NCBI GenBank assembly: GCA_004151065.3
Contig: NWUY0300011360.1
Location: 1-14,590, forward strand
Length of the DNA stretch: 14,590 nt
Source: Larix sibirica
Lineage: Eukaryota; Streptophyta; Pinopsida; Pinales; Pinaceae
Direction: 5' to 3'
Each line of letters opens with the position of its first letter. The first letter of the stretch is position 1. Below, one piece after another: positions 1-9,165 of this stretch. The notes beneath the pieces are model-generated. The model saw only the letters and a list, made by a program, of their open reading frames with translations. It was not told the DNA's origin and did no database searches. The position numbers and the translations under genes were made by a program.

Positions 1-825
1 ATTTACATCATTTGATTTAATATATTCCAAGTCAAAACAGTACACAATTTCTCCTCCCAACCATAGGAAAACCAACTCCAAAATAAATCGACAACAAAAT
101 ATGGATTGCAGCGAAACAAATGATAGAGACCAAATCCTGCTTGCAGGAAAGGCTATATATTCATATAAATATTCGAATGACACCTTGTAAAAACGGCCAT
201 TGGCAAGGAAGGAGCAAAGTTTGGCATACACAATTTTAAAAAGCCCCCCACCGACAATTTTGTGTGCCCTTCCCCTTATATGTTCGATGGCATAGCCTGG
301 GACAATCCACCTACAGCTATGGCACGTATTCTCCCCGTCTACCCCTGAACAACACCCTCATAAGCCAAAAGCCACACCCAACTTGGTGCTGAAACTTCTC
401 CAAGTCACCAAGTAAGGTAGGTTTGTCAAGCAAAGAAGAAAGGTGCCATCCAACTATTCAAGGCATATTCCATTAATAAGAATGGGTAGACATGCCAAAT
501 GTGAGGTATATGGAAGATGGCAGCCAACCATTATAAGCATGTGCAATTAATAAGCATGGGTATCACGAGCCCCGCAGTCTCTTGTATGTCCCAAAGAAAT
601 CAACCCACATCTGGTGGATGAGCATCTTGCCTAACTTTTTGATGTCTTATCTTATCTTGAATATCATATCATTTATTCTAATGTTGGTTTTTTTTAAACC
701 ATACCATAATAGGACCTTTGCACTTGAGCCTCAATTCCAAAAGTGGATGTTACATAAAACAAAATATGCAATAACAAGGCAACTATAAATATGATAAAAT
801 AACAACATATGCCAAAGCGGTGTAA
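1..825. other. Intergenic DNA, no gene recognised
   Basis: I see no convincing gene here on either strand. Open frames are short and lack recognisable motifs. Two loosely similar stretches near 450-495 and 515-560 share words such as the attaataag-atgggta pattern, which may be an old small duplication, but the match is weak. This sequence lies beyond the 3' end of the minus-strand ECR gene. Confidence 0.5.
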
Positions 826-1070
826 GGATGGGATATCAGTCGGATAATATTTTGTAAGTCAAGTAGCTTTGAAGAGCTTGTAGGAAAGATTCACAATCAT
901 GATGATATACATGGAAAACCGTTTGCACATCATTCCAATTCAAGATTAGCTGCTGCTGGCATTTATATTGTTCCAGATGATGAAACTCATCCTTGGAAAA
1001 AAAAACACTTGTATGGGGTCAGGGTTTAGCAAAGTATGAAAAACAGAAAGCTGGGGGCCATTATGATTAA
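826..1070 (+). pseudogene. Unrecognised coding-like remnant, two frames joined at an A9 run
   Basis: From 826 one frame stays open for about 60 codons and reads like protein, with pieces such as EELVGKIHNHDD, RLAAAGIYIVPDDE and THPWKKK. At a run of nine A (997-1005) a second frame takes over and reads LVWGQGLAKYEKQKAGGHYD, ending in TAA at 1068-1070. Joining the frames would need one more A or two fewer. There is no ATG in a sensible place, so this would be a 3' exon or a pseudogene piece. I do not recognise the family and assign no function. It could be chance; the composition of the two open stretches is the only support. Confidence 0.3.
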
Positions 1071-1770
1071 TACAAGGGTGACTTGACAGAGTGAGACAAC
1101 ACCATCAGCAAAGGTTGCAGAAGTGGGGTGTGCCTTAGAAACAAATCTTTATACCAGGAGATCTAAAGTGACCACTAGCTCAGGATGTGGGTTGCCTGCA
1201 ACAACCTATTCTGTATCTGCATTTCCTCCCCTGAACATGTGTCTTCCTTGGTACCTGGCCCAAATGAAGTAGTCATAAAATCTGATTGCTCTAGGGGAGA
1301 ATTTTCTTTGGAGTCTGAACTTTGGAAGCGAATCGTGTCCTTGGCTACTCAAGCCAAATAGTCTGTGTCTGTTCCTCCATTGGATTGTATATACTAAGTT
1401 TCTGCGAGTATGCTTGCAGTAGTAAGTCTGGTATTAGTATTTGTGGTTTGGTATTTGTGGTTTCATAAATTGTCTGTATCTAGGCAGTATTGAGGTAGTG
1501 TTATGTACAAGAAGATAGGAACGCTCAGGCAGAGCTTAATTTTGTACTTTTTCTTATGGAAAACAAAATTGTAAAGCTGGATCTGGAAAGAATGCTGATG
1601 ACCAGAGATAGGAAAACAGTATTAGAAGGAAAAATCTATAAAACCATGTAAAAGATAAATGTAACTGCACCACCTATGGTGATTTTTTTTTACAATATAA
1701 AAGCATTTTTTTAAGCTAAAAAAACGATACATCTGCAATAAAAAAGCACAGAGAAACAATTGTATAGTTC
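1071..1770. other. Intergenic DNA, no gene recognised
   Basis: If the remnant at 826-1070 is a real last exon, the start of this stretch would be its 3' untranslated region. Otherwise I see no coding motif, RNA gene or mobile element. Runs of T and A near 1681-1740 make the far end low in complexity. Confidence 0.45.
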
Positions 1771-2040
1771 TAAGCTGCCTCTCTCTGTACAAGGATAAAG
1801 TATATAAAATCACAAATGATACCTGTGGAAAGAAAAAACATGTAACCTAGAGAACTATTCTAAGCTGCCTCTCTCTGTGCAAGGATAAAGTATATAAAAT
1901 CACAAATGATATCTGTGGAAAGAAAAAACATGTAATCAAGAGAACTATTCTAAGCTGCCTCTCTCTGTGCAAGGATAAAGTATATCAAATCACAAATGAT
2001 ATCTGTGGAAAGAAAAAACATGTAATCAAGAGAACTATTC
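1771..2040. repeat. Tandem repeat, three 90-bp units
   Basis: Three head-to-tail units occupy exactly 1771-1860, 1861-1950 and 1951-2040; each begins taagctgcctctctctg and ends agaactattc. Units 2 and 3 differ at one base (t-a-t-a-t-a versus t-a-t-a-t-c near the middle). Units 1 and 2 differ at four. There are no length differences between units. The array sits about 470 bases past the ECR stop codon, so it is either just beyond or at the end of the ECR transcript. Near-identity points to recent amplification by slippage or unequal exchange. No open frame runs through it. Confidence 0.95.
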
Positions 2041-2513
2041 TTTTTGAATGGTCTGGTGACTGGTCCCTGCAAAGTTACGAAAATTCAAATGTTCATTGTT
2101 ATCCATGGAAGATATGAGTTGCAACAGTCATATCCCAAAGCAGTAATCACACTAAAGCAAGCAGCAATTATATCATATGTGAGAAAATAGTTGAGCAAAT
2201 ACAAAGATGGTACGTGTAGAACAGATCTGTGTAACGTTCAAAAATCAGGAAAAATAGTAATAAAAAATACTCCATTTAAAATACAGGAAATCACACCCAG
2301 ATGAATTCACTCCTACTATTTTCTTAAGAAAGCACAACTAAATAAATTACAGCCACAAAACAGTGAGTTACAACGTCATGTCATTGCTAAAAGCAAATGT
2401 CGAACCAGAAAAGGCCGAAAAGGCAATTGTCGAACCAGAAAAGGCCGAAGTTATTGTCAACAATTCAATATGGAATTCAACAGAAGTGTCCCGTGCATTA
2501 ATACACATCCCTT
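2041..2513 (-). other. Probable 3' untranslated region and 3' flank of ECR
   Basis: This follows the ECR stop on the minus strand. I found no canonical AATAAA on that strand by eye. An AATGAA variant lies at 2097-2092, about 420 bases after the stop, and would be a plausible but unproven poly(A) signal. The short plus-strand frame across 2363-2626 overlaps the last ECR exon antisense and looks like a shadow. Confidence 0.4.
2398..2450. repeat. 30-bp direct duplication in the ECR 3' flank
   Basis: The word tgtcgaaccagaaaaggccg starts at 2398 and again at 2428, a period of 30 bases. The second copy is cut short at about 2450. Thirty is a multiple of three, so the antisense frame stays open through it and reads VEPEKAEKAI then VEPEKAEVIV, but nothing suggests that this is a protein. 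It lies about 65-115 bases downstream of the ECR stop, so it is probably transcribed as part of the 3' untranslated region. Confidence 0.85.
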
Positions 2514-4950
2514 TCATAGGAAAGGAGGTAATATCACCCATCGCCTTGGATATTTGGGTCTGCCATCTTTGCCATCAAACAACTGTAAGCCAGGTTAATC
2601 AAGATGTTAGAATACAGAAGCTGTAATAACATGTTAAAGCATTATTTGTTGTTACACCTAGCTTAAAAAATTGATTGCAGATTGAAATATCAGCAAAGCA
2701 GAGACTTACCTTCTTCAAACGGCGATGCTTGGCAAGAGCCCAGTTAGTCATAATAAAGGTTGCTACAGCCAGAAAGGTGTAGCCAGCAACTGTCTGTGTT
2801 GCAATATTGAATCCCAACCACTGATAGATCTCAGTAGTGTAGTTAGCACATGTGACTATATTAAACAGGAATCCACTTGGAATTTGATATCCTCCTTTAC
2901 CTCCAGTGCTCCTGAGATTCCTCAACAAAATATGGCAGTAAAAGTTTGCTACCTGACATACAATCCCCAGCCCAAACCCTATCTTTATTTGCTTCTCACT
3001 CACAGGGGTGTAGAGGGGATGATTAACAAAATAAGCTATGACTGCACCGAAGGTCCAGTAGTAACAGCAGTTTCTGAACACATTAGAAAGTGGGGAAGTT
3101 GCATGGCTGAACCTGTGAACAAAAAAGGTCTCTAAAATTCGTTTGGCATAGTGAAAGCACCAATAGTACATGGCATATGTCTGAACTGGGTGTATAACTC
3201 TTTCTGCAGGATATCCAAAGTACTTGTAGACAGGGAAGTAATAGAAGATGGGATAAATGAACAGAGGGCCGACATATTCCCAGAAAAAAAGAGTGCTGTA
3301 GGCTACCTGTGGGCCTAAATCCTTTAACACCACCACTAACTTTCCCTCATCTTTTTCAAAATAATCTTTAAGCCTCTTGCCCCTTTCCAGAACAACTGGT
3401 TTCCCTTTTCCAGATTGCGGCAGAGTGAGCCGCTGCCGAGCTGGATAATATTTCTTGACTGTCAAAAAAGCAAAGTAGAATAAAAAACTGAAGTAAGATT
3501 TCAGGACCTGACGTTCACATGTAGACATTCTGACTTGACATAACTGTCAAAACATCATGGGAGTTACAATAGAAACAGCCAACAAGAAAACCAATTTCTC
3601 CAGAAATCCATACTTAACTAAGCAAGATTTATAGTGCAACTGTACACAACTGCACAAAGTCCTTTATCTAATATTGCGCACAGTGAGAACAGAGGTGGAT
3701 TATACAGGCCAGGTAGAGGACATCCATCAGCACTTTGTGTTAATGTGTAACAGTGCACTGAATATGGACTACCAAAAACCCATCTAGACCCAGATCCAAT
3801 CTGCAGCTAAAGATGGAAAGGTTGAGATTTCATTTCTTGAGTTCCAATGTTTGATATGACGGCCATGTGTGTGAACTTAAGATATCCATCCTCAAGCTTC
3901 ACAACCAAGAGGTGCATATCAGACCTGGGTTTAGATGGGTTGGTGCTATGGTAATATCATAACCTCAAGGGGCATATCAGACCTGGGTTTAGATGGGTTG
4001 GTGCTATGGTAGTATCACACCTCATGGCAGACCTGGGTTAAGTAGGATTTGATATGTTGGCCATGTGTGTGAACTTGAATATCCATCCTCAAGCTTCACA
4101 ACCAAGAGGTGCATATCAGACCTAGGTTTAGATGGATTGGTGCTATGGTGATATCACAACCTCGAGGTGCATATATGACCCGGGTAAAGACAGGTCTGTG
4201 CTATGATAATAAAGTCATGAATCGATGCCAGTTATCATTAAAACCGCATTTCTTTATGCATTCATCCTCGACATGCACATACTGAAACAGCCTATGCATT
4301 GCAGAGAATGACCAATTCTTGTAAACAATGATATTTTTAAATGCAAACTCTGATATTCACACAATTTCTCCATTCTCAGGAGGTATTTCTAAACACCACT
4401 TTCACATAAAAGTTCAAAAATGAAATGGTCAAAGCCAGAAGAAATCGGAATCACATTTCTAGTCTACATTCAAACCTACTTCAAAAACAGAACAGTAAGC
4501 AGTTCATTCCATTTACAGAAAACATAAGATAATAAGCTACCTCTTTGTTGAATCGATGCTTTCAGATCGTCCACATTGGCCTGCAGATCCACATGTAAAT
4601 CTTTCTTAGCAATCAACCAGAAAGACCAGCCCAGTGAAGTGAACCATTAGAAGAGGATATCTCAGAAACTCTACTGGCTAACATACCCATTTGCGGAGCA
4701 AGATAGACAAATAGATAAACTCGGGCAACCCTTTGGGCTCCCAAAGAAAAGGAAAAAGTAGTTTCGCAGAAAATATTCTATAAATTATCTACCATGTCAG
4801 AAAGAAGGCAATCCACAGCCAAGGGACCAACAATACATTCATCCAATATAGAATTCCAAACAAATCGAGGGATGTACTTACATTATCACTCAGATCGATG
4901 CCACCCTTGATAATTTCTCTGCCACTTCGAGATACCACCGAGACCTTCAT
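2514..4950 (-). CDS. CER10: Very-long-chain enoyl-CoA reductase (four coding exons)
   Basis: The product reduces trans-2-enoyl-CoA with NADPH, the fourth and last step of the fatty acid elongase cycle in the ER membrane. It supplies very-long-chain acyl-CoA for waxes, sphingolipids and storage lipids. Coding exons are 4950-4882, 4580-4541, 3458-2710 and 2582-2514, giving 308 residues against about 310 in Arabidopsis CER10, collinear to the last residue. Residues 1-80 form the ubiquitin-like start ([12 protein letters not shown], then [12 protein letters not shown]). The remainder is the hydrophobic steroid 5-alpha-reductase-type domain expected to span the membrane six times: [47 protein letters not shown] and [13 protein letters not shown]87, E97, K142-R143 and Y243/Y248 fit the positions I recall as essential in yeast Tsc13. 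The protein ends WVILPPFL. The start is fixed by alignment; it has A at -3. I see no defect, so it should be functional. Exon 2 contributes only 13 codons plus one base. Confidence 0.96.
2583..2709 (-). other. ECR intron 3 (127 bp)
   Basis: The donor is GTAAGTCTC directly after the Lys-Lys codons that end exon 3, and the acceptor is TTACAG before TTG TTT GAT. The intron is phase 0. Reading through it gives unrelated residues followed by a stop, while splicing restores the conserved C-terminus that starts LFDGKDG. Confidence 0.93.
3459..4540 (-). other. ECR intron 2 (1082 bp), repeat-bearing
   Basis: The donor GTAGCTTATT follows CAA CAA AGA G and the acceptor CTTTTTTGACAG precedes TC AAG AAA. 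The split codon becomes GTC (Val37), a phase 1 intron. The pyrimidine tract before the acceptor is strong. This is by far the largest intron of the gene and contains the nested tandem repeat at 3850-4207. I see no gene or mobile element inside it. Confidence 0.92.
3850..4207. repeat. Nested tandem repeat in ECR intron 2
   Basis: Two levels are visible. A larger unit starts tttgatatg at 3850 and again at 4048 (198 bases apart), and both copies share ccatgtgtgtgaactt and tccatcctcaagcttc. Inside each, a 58-bp unit built around gcatatcagacctgggttta repeats: it starts at 3909, 3967 and, truncated, about 4025 in the first copy, and at 4106 and 4164 in the second. The last unit is the most diverged. 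The likely history is 58-bp amplification followed by duplication of the whole block. Confidence 0.9.
4581..4881 (-). other. ECR intron 1 (301 bp)
   Basis: The donor GTAAGTACAT follows GAT AAT (Asp22-Asn23), and the acceptor is CTGCAG before GCC AAT GTG. The intron is phase 0. An upstream AAAG could also serve as acceptor, but CTGCAG gives a gap-free fit to the Arabidopsis protein, so I prefer it. Confidence 0.88.
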
Positions 4951-5340
4951 CTTCGCAATCCCCTGTTATCCGTATGACCACCAGGGGTTTGCTGAAGCAC
5001 AAAATATAGTGTTGGGCGTTCCCCTCAATGAATGAATTGCTGCTTGTAGGTGGGTGTATTGATGACTGAAGTCTGCGCTATAGCTTTGAGCTGTTCGCCT
5101 CAATGAATGAATTGTTGCTTGTGGGTGGGAGTATTGATGACTGAAGTCTGCGCTATAGCTTTGAGTTGAACACGATAAGTGAATGAAGCATTGAATGGGT
5201 TTGACAGACCATTTGAGGTCGAAAGTCGGCTTTGTGATTGGTAACTGGGTGAGGAAAGCAACGTTGGTGTGTATTTGTTTTGTGGCCGGTTTTTAGGAGG
5301 GTGAGTTGTTAAGTGCATTGGGAAATGAAATTCAATTCGG
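4951..5340 (-). promoter_or_regulatory. ECR 5' flank and probable promoter
   Basis: This is the sequence immediately upstream of the ECR start. On the minus strand a TATA-like CTATATTTTG lies at about 5009-5000, some 50 bases before the ATG, which would imply a short 5' untranslated region of roughly 25 bases. The 75-bp duplication is just upstream of it. If transcription starts further up, the duplication would instead be in the leader. No introns or upstream ORFs are clearly supported. Confidence 0.35.
5018..5167. repeat. 75-bp tandem duplication upstream of ECR
   Basis: Copy 1 is 5018-5092 and copy 2 is 5093-5167, joined with no spacer. Both carry cctcaatgaatgaattg, then a g/t-rich run, then gactgaagtctgcgctatag. 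Only a handful of substitutions separate the copies and there are no indels. The block begins 68 bases upstream of the ECR ATG, so it duplicates promoter or leader sequence. Confidence 0.93.
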
Positions 5341-5987
5341 TAGGAGAGCTACCACACCAAATTCATTAACAAAAATTCAATTAACCAACTACAACAATGT
5401 CTTCTGCCAACAACGACAAATGGCTTTTTATTCCATTTGAGGCTCACCGAGTCACCATGGACCCTTCAACGTAGGGTTCCTACAAGGGTAAGTGGTGTCG
5501 ATTCTAGAATCCTTAAATGGAATGTTGCACGGAACCGTTACCACTCCTCGTATTTTTCTCTATGCATTGGGGAGTTGGGACTGCAAAGGAAGTCTCTATT
5601 CGGAAGAGGATGTCCTTTAGGTTACGTTTAGGGAGGTTTGGGAGACTCGTGGAAGAAAAGTTTTCCTTGCACGTTACTACTTTGTTTGTATTCTTCAATG
5701 CTTATTTGAAGTTTTATTAAAAGAAAGTATTCTCTAACATTATATTTTAATGATTTATACTTTTGTTAGCCAAAACGATGCTTTAATGTAATGAAGTATC
5801 TTAACAAATTATTATACTAAATGTTCAACTAGACAAAGGTATTCAAATCCTAAATGCTTAAGTAGACAAATGCTTTTAAGACATTATGATAAAAATACTT
5901 CATCATTCTAGGTTTTATTAAATAAGTGAATGTACCACAAAGTAGCTAGTCCATGTCAGAAAATAAATAAGTTATAGGTTGAAAATA
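5341..5987. other. Intergenic DNA between ECR and the LINE, nothing recognised
   Basis: Bases 5400-5720 have a balanced composition with a few short frames (for example around 5437-5720), but none shows a known motif and frames on both strands overlap each other. Bases 5720-5990 are strongly AT-rich. I see no gene, RNA or mobile element here. Confidence 0.45.
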
Positions 5988-6001
5988 AAAGTTGAGAAAA
6001 C
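5988..6001 (+). repeat. Candidate left target-site duplication of the LINE
   Basis: The 14 bases aaagttgagaaaac match aaaattaagaaaac at 12846-12859, just after the A-rich LINE end, at 12 of 14 positions. Both differences are G/A transitions. This is weak because the words are A-rich, but the position agrees with the domain layout. Confidence 0.35.
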
Positions 6002-6944
6002 GGTTGGTCACATGAGCTCAAAAGTCTAGTTCGGGGGCCGTAGGGGTGGCCCCTCTATCTTTCTTTCTTTATGTGAAGGTGTCCTTCCTCTCGATGGGTC
6101 AAGGGACCCTGCGGGGGTTTTTTGGGGGTTTTCTCTGTCGTAGTTTTCTTTTATTAAATGGAGCCAGGATGATGTCAATAGAGGAAGAACTTGTCGACTA
6201 CTCATCAGATCCTTTTGAAAGCCAACAAATCTAGGTCGAGTCATTTCGTATCCAGATGGAGGTTAGGGATCCAGACCTCAACAGTGGTCACACCTCGAGA
6301 GCACTAATGTCGTCTTTAGACAATTCTCTCTCTCTGTTGGGCGGGCTGTTGGAGGGTTTTTGTTCTCTTCGATTTGGGTTTGGATGAAAGTTCGATACCA
6401 AGGCCCGAGTTGATTGTGGGTTCCCATGAGACCCATCAGTGGGGTTTAGCAGGGGAGCCTTTCCCTCTTTTCCCTCCTCCCCTTTGCAATGAAAGTTTTG
6501 TTCCGTCGTTGACAGTTGTAGAGGAGTTTCTACATGCGCAAGTGGGTTAGGAGCTAGATTTGCTCCATGATGCAGGGCACTTCAACTCGCCCTTTGTAAA
6601 CTCAATTTTGCTTGAAATAGGAGGGCACTCGCCAAGGATTTTTTCATCTAGGTGTCAAGAAGTGCTTCCTCTTCCTCCTGAAGAAGGATTTTCGCAAAGG
6701 TCATGCAGTTTCATTGCCTCCTTGCTTGGTAATTCAGACTAGTGTGGCCTCCCAAAGCAAGAAATTTGAGAAGGTGGACGAAAGGAGCTAGGGATTCCAT
6801 AGAACTCTACCAAAAGAAGTGCGGCAAATTCAAAGTCGAAGGGCAGCCGTTGTTCAAAAAGAAGAAAGATAAATGTGCTAAATCCAAAGTGAGTCATTAA
6901 GGTTGGTTCTGGGAGTGGATATTCAAATTCTATGGGTGGTGGAG
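6002..6944 (+). other. Presumed LINE 5' leader
   Basis: It starts with a G/C-rich patch (6028-6125, including runs of g), followed by T- and C-rich sequence. A frame at 6560-6742 and a lysine-rich stretch near 6800-6895 (reads FKKKKDKCAKSK) may be the N-terminal end of ORF1, but no known motif supports this. It could also contain unrelated flanking DNA if the true 5' end of the LINE lies further right. Confidence 0.4.
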
Positions 6945-8269
6945 ATGGCAGACACTGTTGTGGTTGGTAGGGCTCGAGGAAGGAATTTTGGCATCAAGAC
7001 TCTAGAACAATGGGCAATGAAGAATTGATACAAAACCCTCTCTTATGTCCCAAAGGCCAAACTGCTTACTCGTGGGTGCTATGTTTTCAAATTCAATAAA
7101 GTTAAAGAAGCTTCATGGGCCCTTCAAGGAAATTGGAGCATTGATTTGACTCTTGTTTTGTTCAAAAAAGGACCCCCCTATTCGATGTTAGTAAGGAAAA
7201 AATGGATGTTTCTCCAATTTGGGTTAGATTGTCGGGCCTACCTGTGGAATTTTGGTCTATTAGTACTTTAAGGGCATTGGGATTCTTTAGGGGCCTATTT
7301 GGATGCAAACATGTCTTTACTAGACTCGGGAAAAATGTCGGTAGTGCATATCTTAGTTTCCTTGAATATTAGGGAAGGATTAGTGGAGGAGCCAGAACTA
7401 GTGTGAGGCAAAGCAGTATTCTCTCAGAAACTGGATTGTAAAAGGGTTCTCTATAGGTGTCGAAGATGCCATCGATATGGCCACATAGCCAAGTAGTGTT
7501 CACTCCCATTCATAAGCTCTTGGGGGGTGGGGGGGGAATCTCTCCGCTCTCAAAAAAAAGGTCAACATGTGTGGAGGTGGGGCTTTATGATCCCCTCTTG
7601 GAAAAATCTGGGAAAATTTTTTATGCGGAGGAGATAGTAGAGAAGCAAGACGAAAAAATGGTAGAGATGGAGCACCTTCCATGCAACATTTTTCTTTAGC
7701 GGCATTCGTTGTAAATCTCAAGGGATTGAGCTCTCTTAAGATTGGGGAGGAGATTTCCGCCAGTCTTCATATTCCATTTTTGGGAAAACTAGAAGATATG
7801 TTTGGTAAGACCCCCTCGATTCCTCCCCCTATTAATCTTTTGGTTAATTCTTTGAATTCTCTAGGAAATGACTAGATGGACTCCCTCAAGCTTTCCCCCC
7901 CTCTCTTTGTAGTCTCCCTCCCCTCTCCTTTACTTTTGTCCTCCTTAAATTCGACATTATGCCTTCTCCCTAATCATTATTTTCCCCTGGCAAAGGTTTC
8001 AATAGAAGTAGAATCCTCGATGGACTCGAAGGATGAGACCATTTGCTACCATCTTTGGTCCAAATAGGTCAGTGCAAGCTAAACATGTATGTGGTGGTGA
8101 GGGGATTGGTAACAACCCTGCAACTCCCTTTGGGAGAAAGGGACATAGGCATAAATCCCGTCTTTCAAAGGCACAAGATTGAACCCAACTGGACTTGGCG
8201 TTTGGGAAACAACTTTCTATTGATGGGATGCTTAAAATAGTGAAAGCCCCATGTGGGGTGCCCCCATGA
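6945..8269 (+). pseudogene. LINE ORF1 remnant: gag-like DUF4283 region and CCHC knuckle
   Basis: ORF1 proteins of plant LINEs bind the element's RNA. A first segment from ATG 6945 reads MADTVVVGRARGRNFGIKT, then a TGA at 7026-7028, then LLTRGCYVFKFNKVKEASWA in the same frame. After a shift near the C-run at 7172-7178 comes PIWVRLSGLPVEFW (7214-7255), the hallmark of DUF4283-type gag proteins. A second shift leads to a zinc knuckle at 7458-7499, CRRCHRYGHIAK-stop-C; the spacing is C-x2-C-x4-H-x4-C, with TAG inside the last spacer. The 7681-8067 stretch stays open apart from one stop and may be the linker. The last frame reads GKQLSIDGMLKIVKAP and stops at TGA 8267-8269. It is dead: at least two shifts and several stops. 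Confidence 0.82.
7458..7499 (+). other. CCHC zinc knuckle of LINE ORF1
   Basis: Codons TGT, TGC, CAC and TGT hold the four zinc ligands in C-x2-C-x4-H-x4-C spacing. A TAG at 7494-7496 interrupts the motif one residue before the last cysteine. Such knuckles bind nucleic acid in gag-like proteins. Confidence 0.85.
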
Positions 8270-9143
8270 AAATTATTTCCTTAAACTATCAGGGTTTGGC
8301 AAGCCCCTCCAAAACATTTTCCATGCAGAGGCCGCCCAATCTAAACCAGCTTGATATTGTTCTTCTTTAGGAAACCCTGGGGGAGGGCATGGTGATTTCG
8401 AAGTGTTTGGAATCTATGTTCAATGGATGGTTTTTTTCTTCTCTTGTAAGAGGTCACTCGGGGGGTTTGGTAATAGGATGGAATGCTCGGGCCTTAAAAA
8501 ACCTCAACTGTTGGGGATTGGATTCTATGTTGGGCCTGGAATTTTTTTATGTGGACCTGGGTTTGAAGCTTCTGGTGGTAAACATTTATGGTTTGTATGC
8601 AGATCAAGTCCCCTTTTGGGACTCACTGCTTCGTAAATCCTTTTTGAATGTGGGTCATGTTATTCAGAGAGGGGATCTGAATTTCTCCCTCAGTGCATCT
8701 GAAGTCTGGGGCCCAAGAGGAAGAGTGGATCCTCTTTCAGATTATTTCATTCATAAATTTGGGTCTAGTGGTCTTCTTTATGTGGAACTTGTTAAGCTCA
8801 AGCCTACGTGGATAAATAATCAGATGGGGATGGAAAGAATAGGCAAAATACTCGATTGTTTTCTAATTTTTGAAAAGTTCCCAGACAGTCGCATTCAAGT
8901 GAGGTAATGGGTTGGCAATGGAGGAGATTCCGATCACTTTCCTATTTTTTGGAGCTCGGGAGAGGAACACATAAATCTGCTAGCCCTTTCAAATTCAACT
9001 CGACATGGCTCAAAGGCAATAGTTTTAAAGATCTTGTAAAAGAGGTCTTGGTTACTTTCAATAAGGATCTGGGTGTCTCGGCATCATCTCTTTTTACTAA
9101 AACACTGAAAAAGGTAAAGAAGGAAGTAGGCTCATCTCAATAG
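8266..9143 (+). pseudogene. LINE ORF2 remnant, part 1: AP-type endonuclease
   Basis: The endonuclease nicks target DNA to prime reverse transcription. ORF2 opens at ATG 8266 with MKIISLNYQGLASPSK, the usual plant LINE start. LDIVLL-stop-ETLGEG follows, where TAG 8368-8370 sits in place of the usual Gln before the metal-binding Glu. GDLNFSLSASEVWGPRGR holds the Asp-Asn pair. The catalytic SDHFPIFW is at 8929-8952, after a TAA at 8905-8907 but still in the same frame. The frame then shifts before SPFKFNSTWLKG (about 8976-9015), a segment that normally follows directly in this family. Length and order match intact relatives; two stops and one shift inactivate it. ORF1 overlaps the start by the ATGA arrangement. 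Confidence 0.88.
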
Positions 9144-9165
9144 AAATAGAGATGAGCAAGATCTT

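Noticed and set aside
1771-2040. CRISPR-like array
   Set aside because: The three 90-bp units are contiguous and have no unique spacers, so this is an ordinary tandem repeat in a plant genome.
2363-2626. Plus-strand frame of 87 codons with an internal VEPEKAE repeat
   Set aside because: It overlaps the last ECR exon antisense, and the repeat is a 30-bp DNA duplication in the 3' untranslated region. There is no protein-family signal.
2725-3135. Plus-strand frame of 136 codons
   Set aside because: It is the antisense of the large ECR exon, whose minus-strand product matches a known protein residue for residue.
2599-3528. A single-exon ECR reading starting MSTCERQ and ending CILTS
   Set aside because: Both ends are intron sequence. 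Proper splice sites at 3459 and 2709 connect to exons that restore the conserved N- and C-termini.
5437-5720. Three short frames on both strands between ECR and the LINE
   Set aside because: They overlap one another in different frames and strands and resemble no family I know, so there is no reason to prefer any of them.
5720-5990. Shared words (ttaagtagaca and aaagtatt) between the left flank of the LINE and the 13203-14305 repeat
   Set aside because: The matches are about 11 bases long in AT-rich DNA with no collinear extension, so a common element is not supported.
7500-7721. Minus-strand frame over the LINE ORF1 region
   Set aside because: It is antisense to the recognisable zinc-knuckle region and runs over a low-complexity g-run near 7518-7535.
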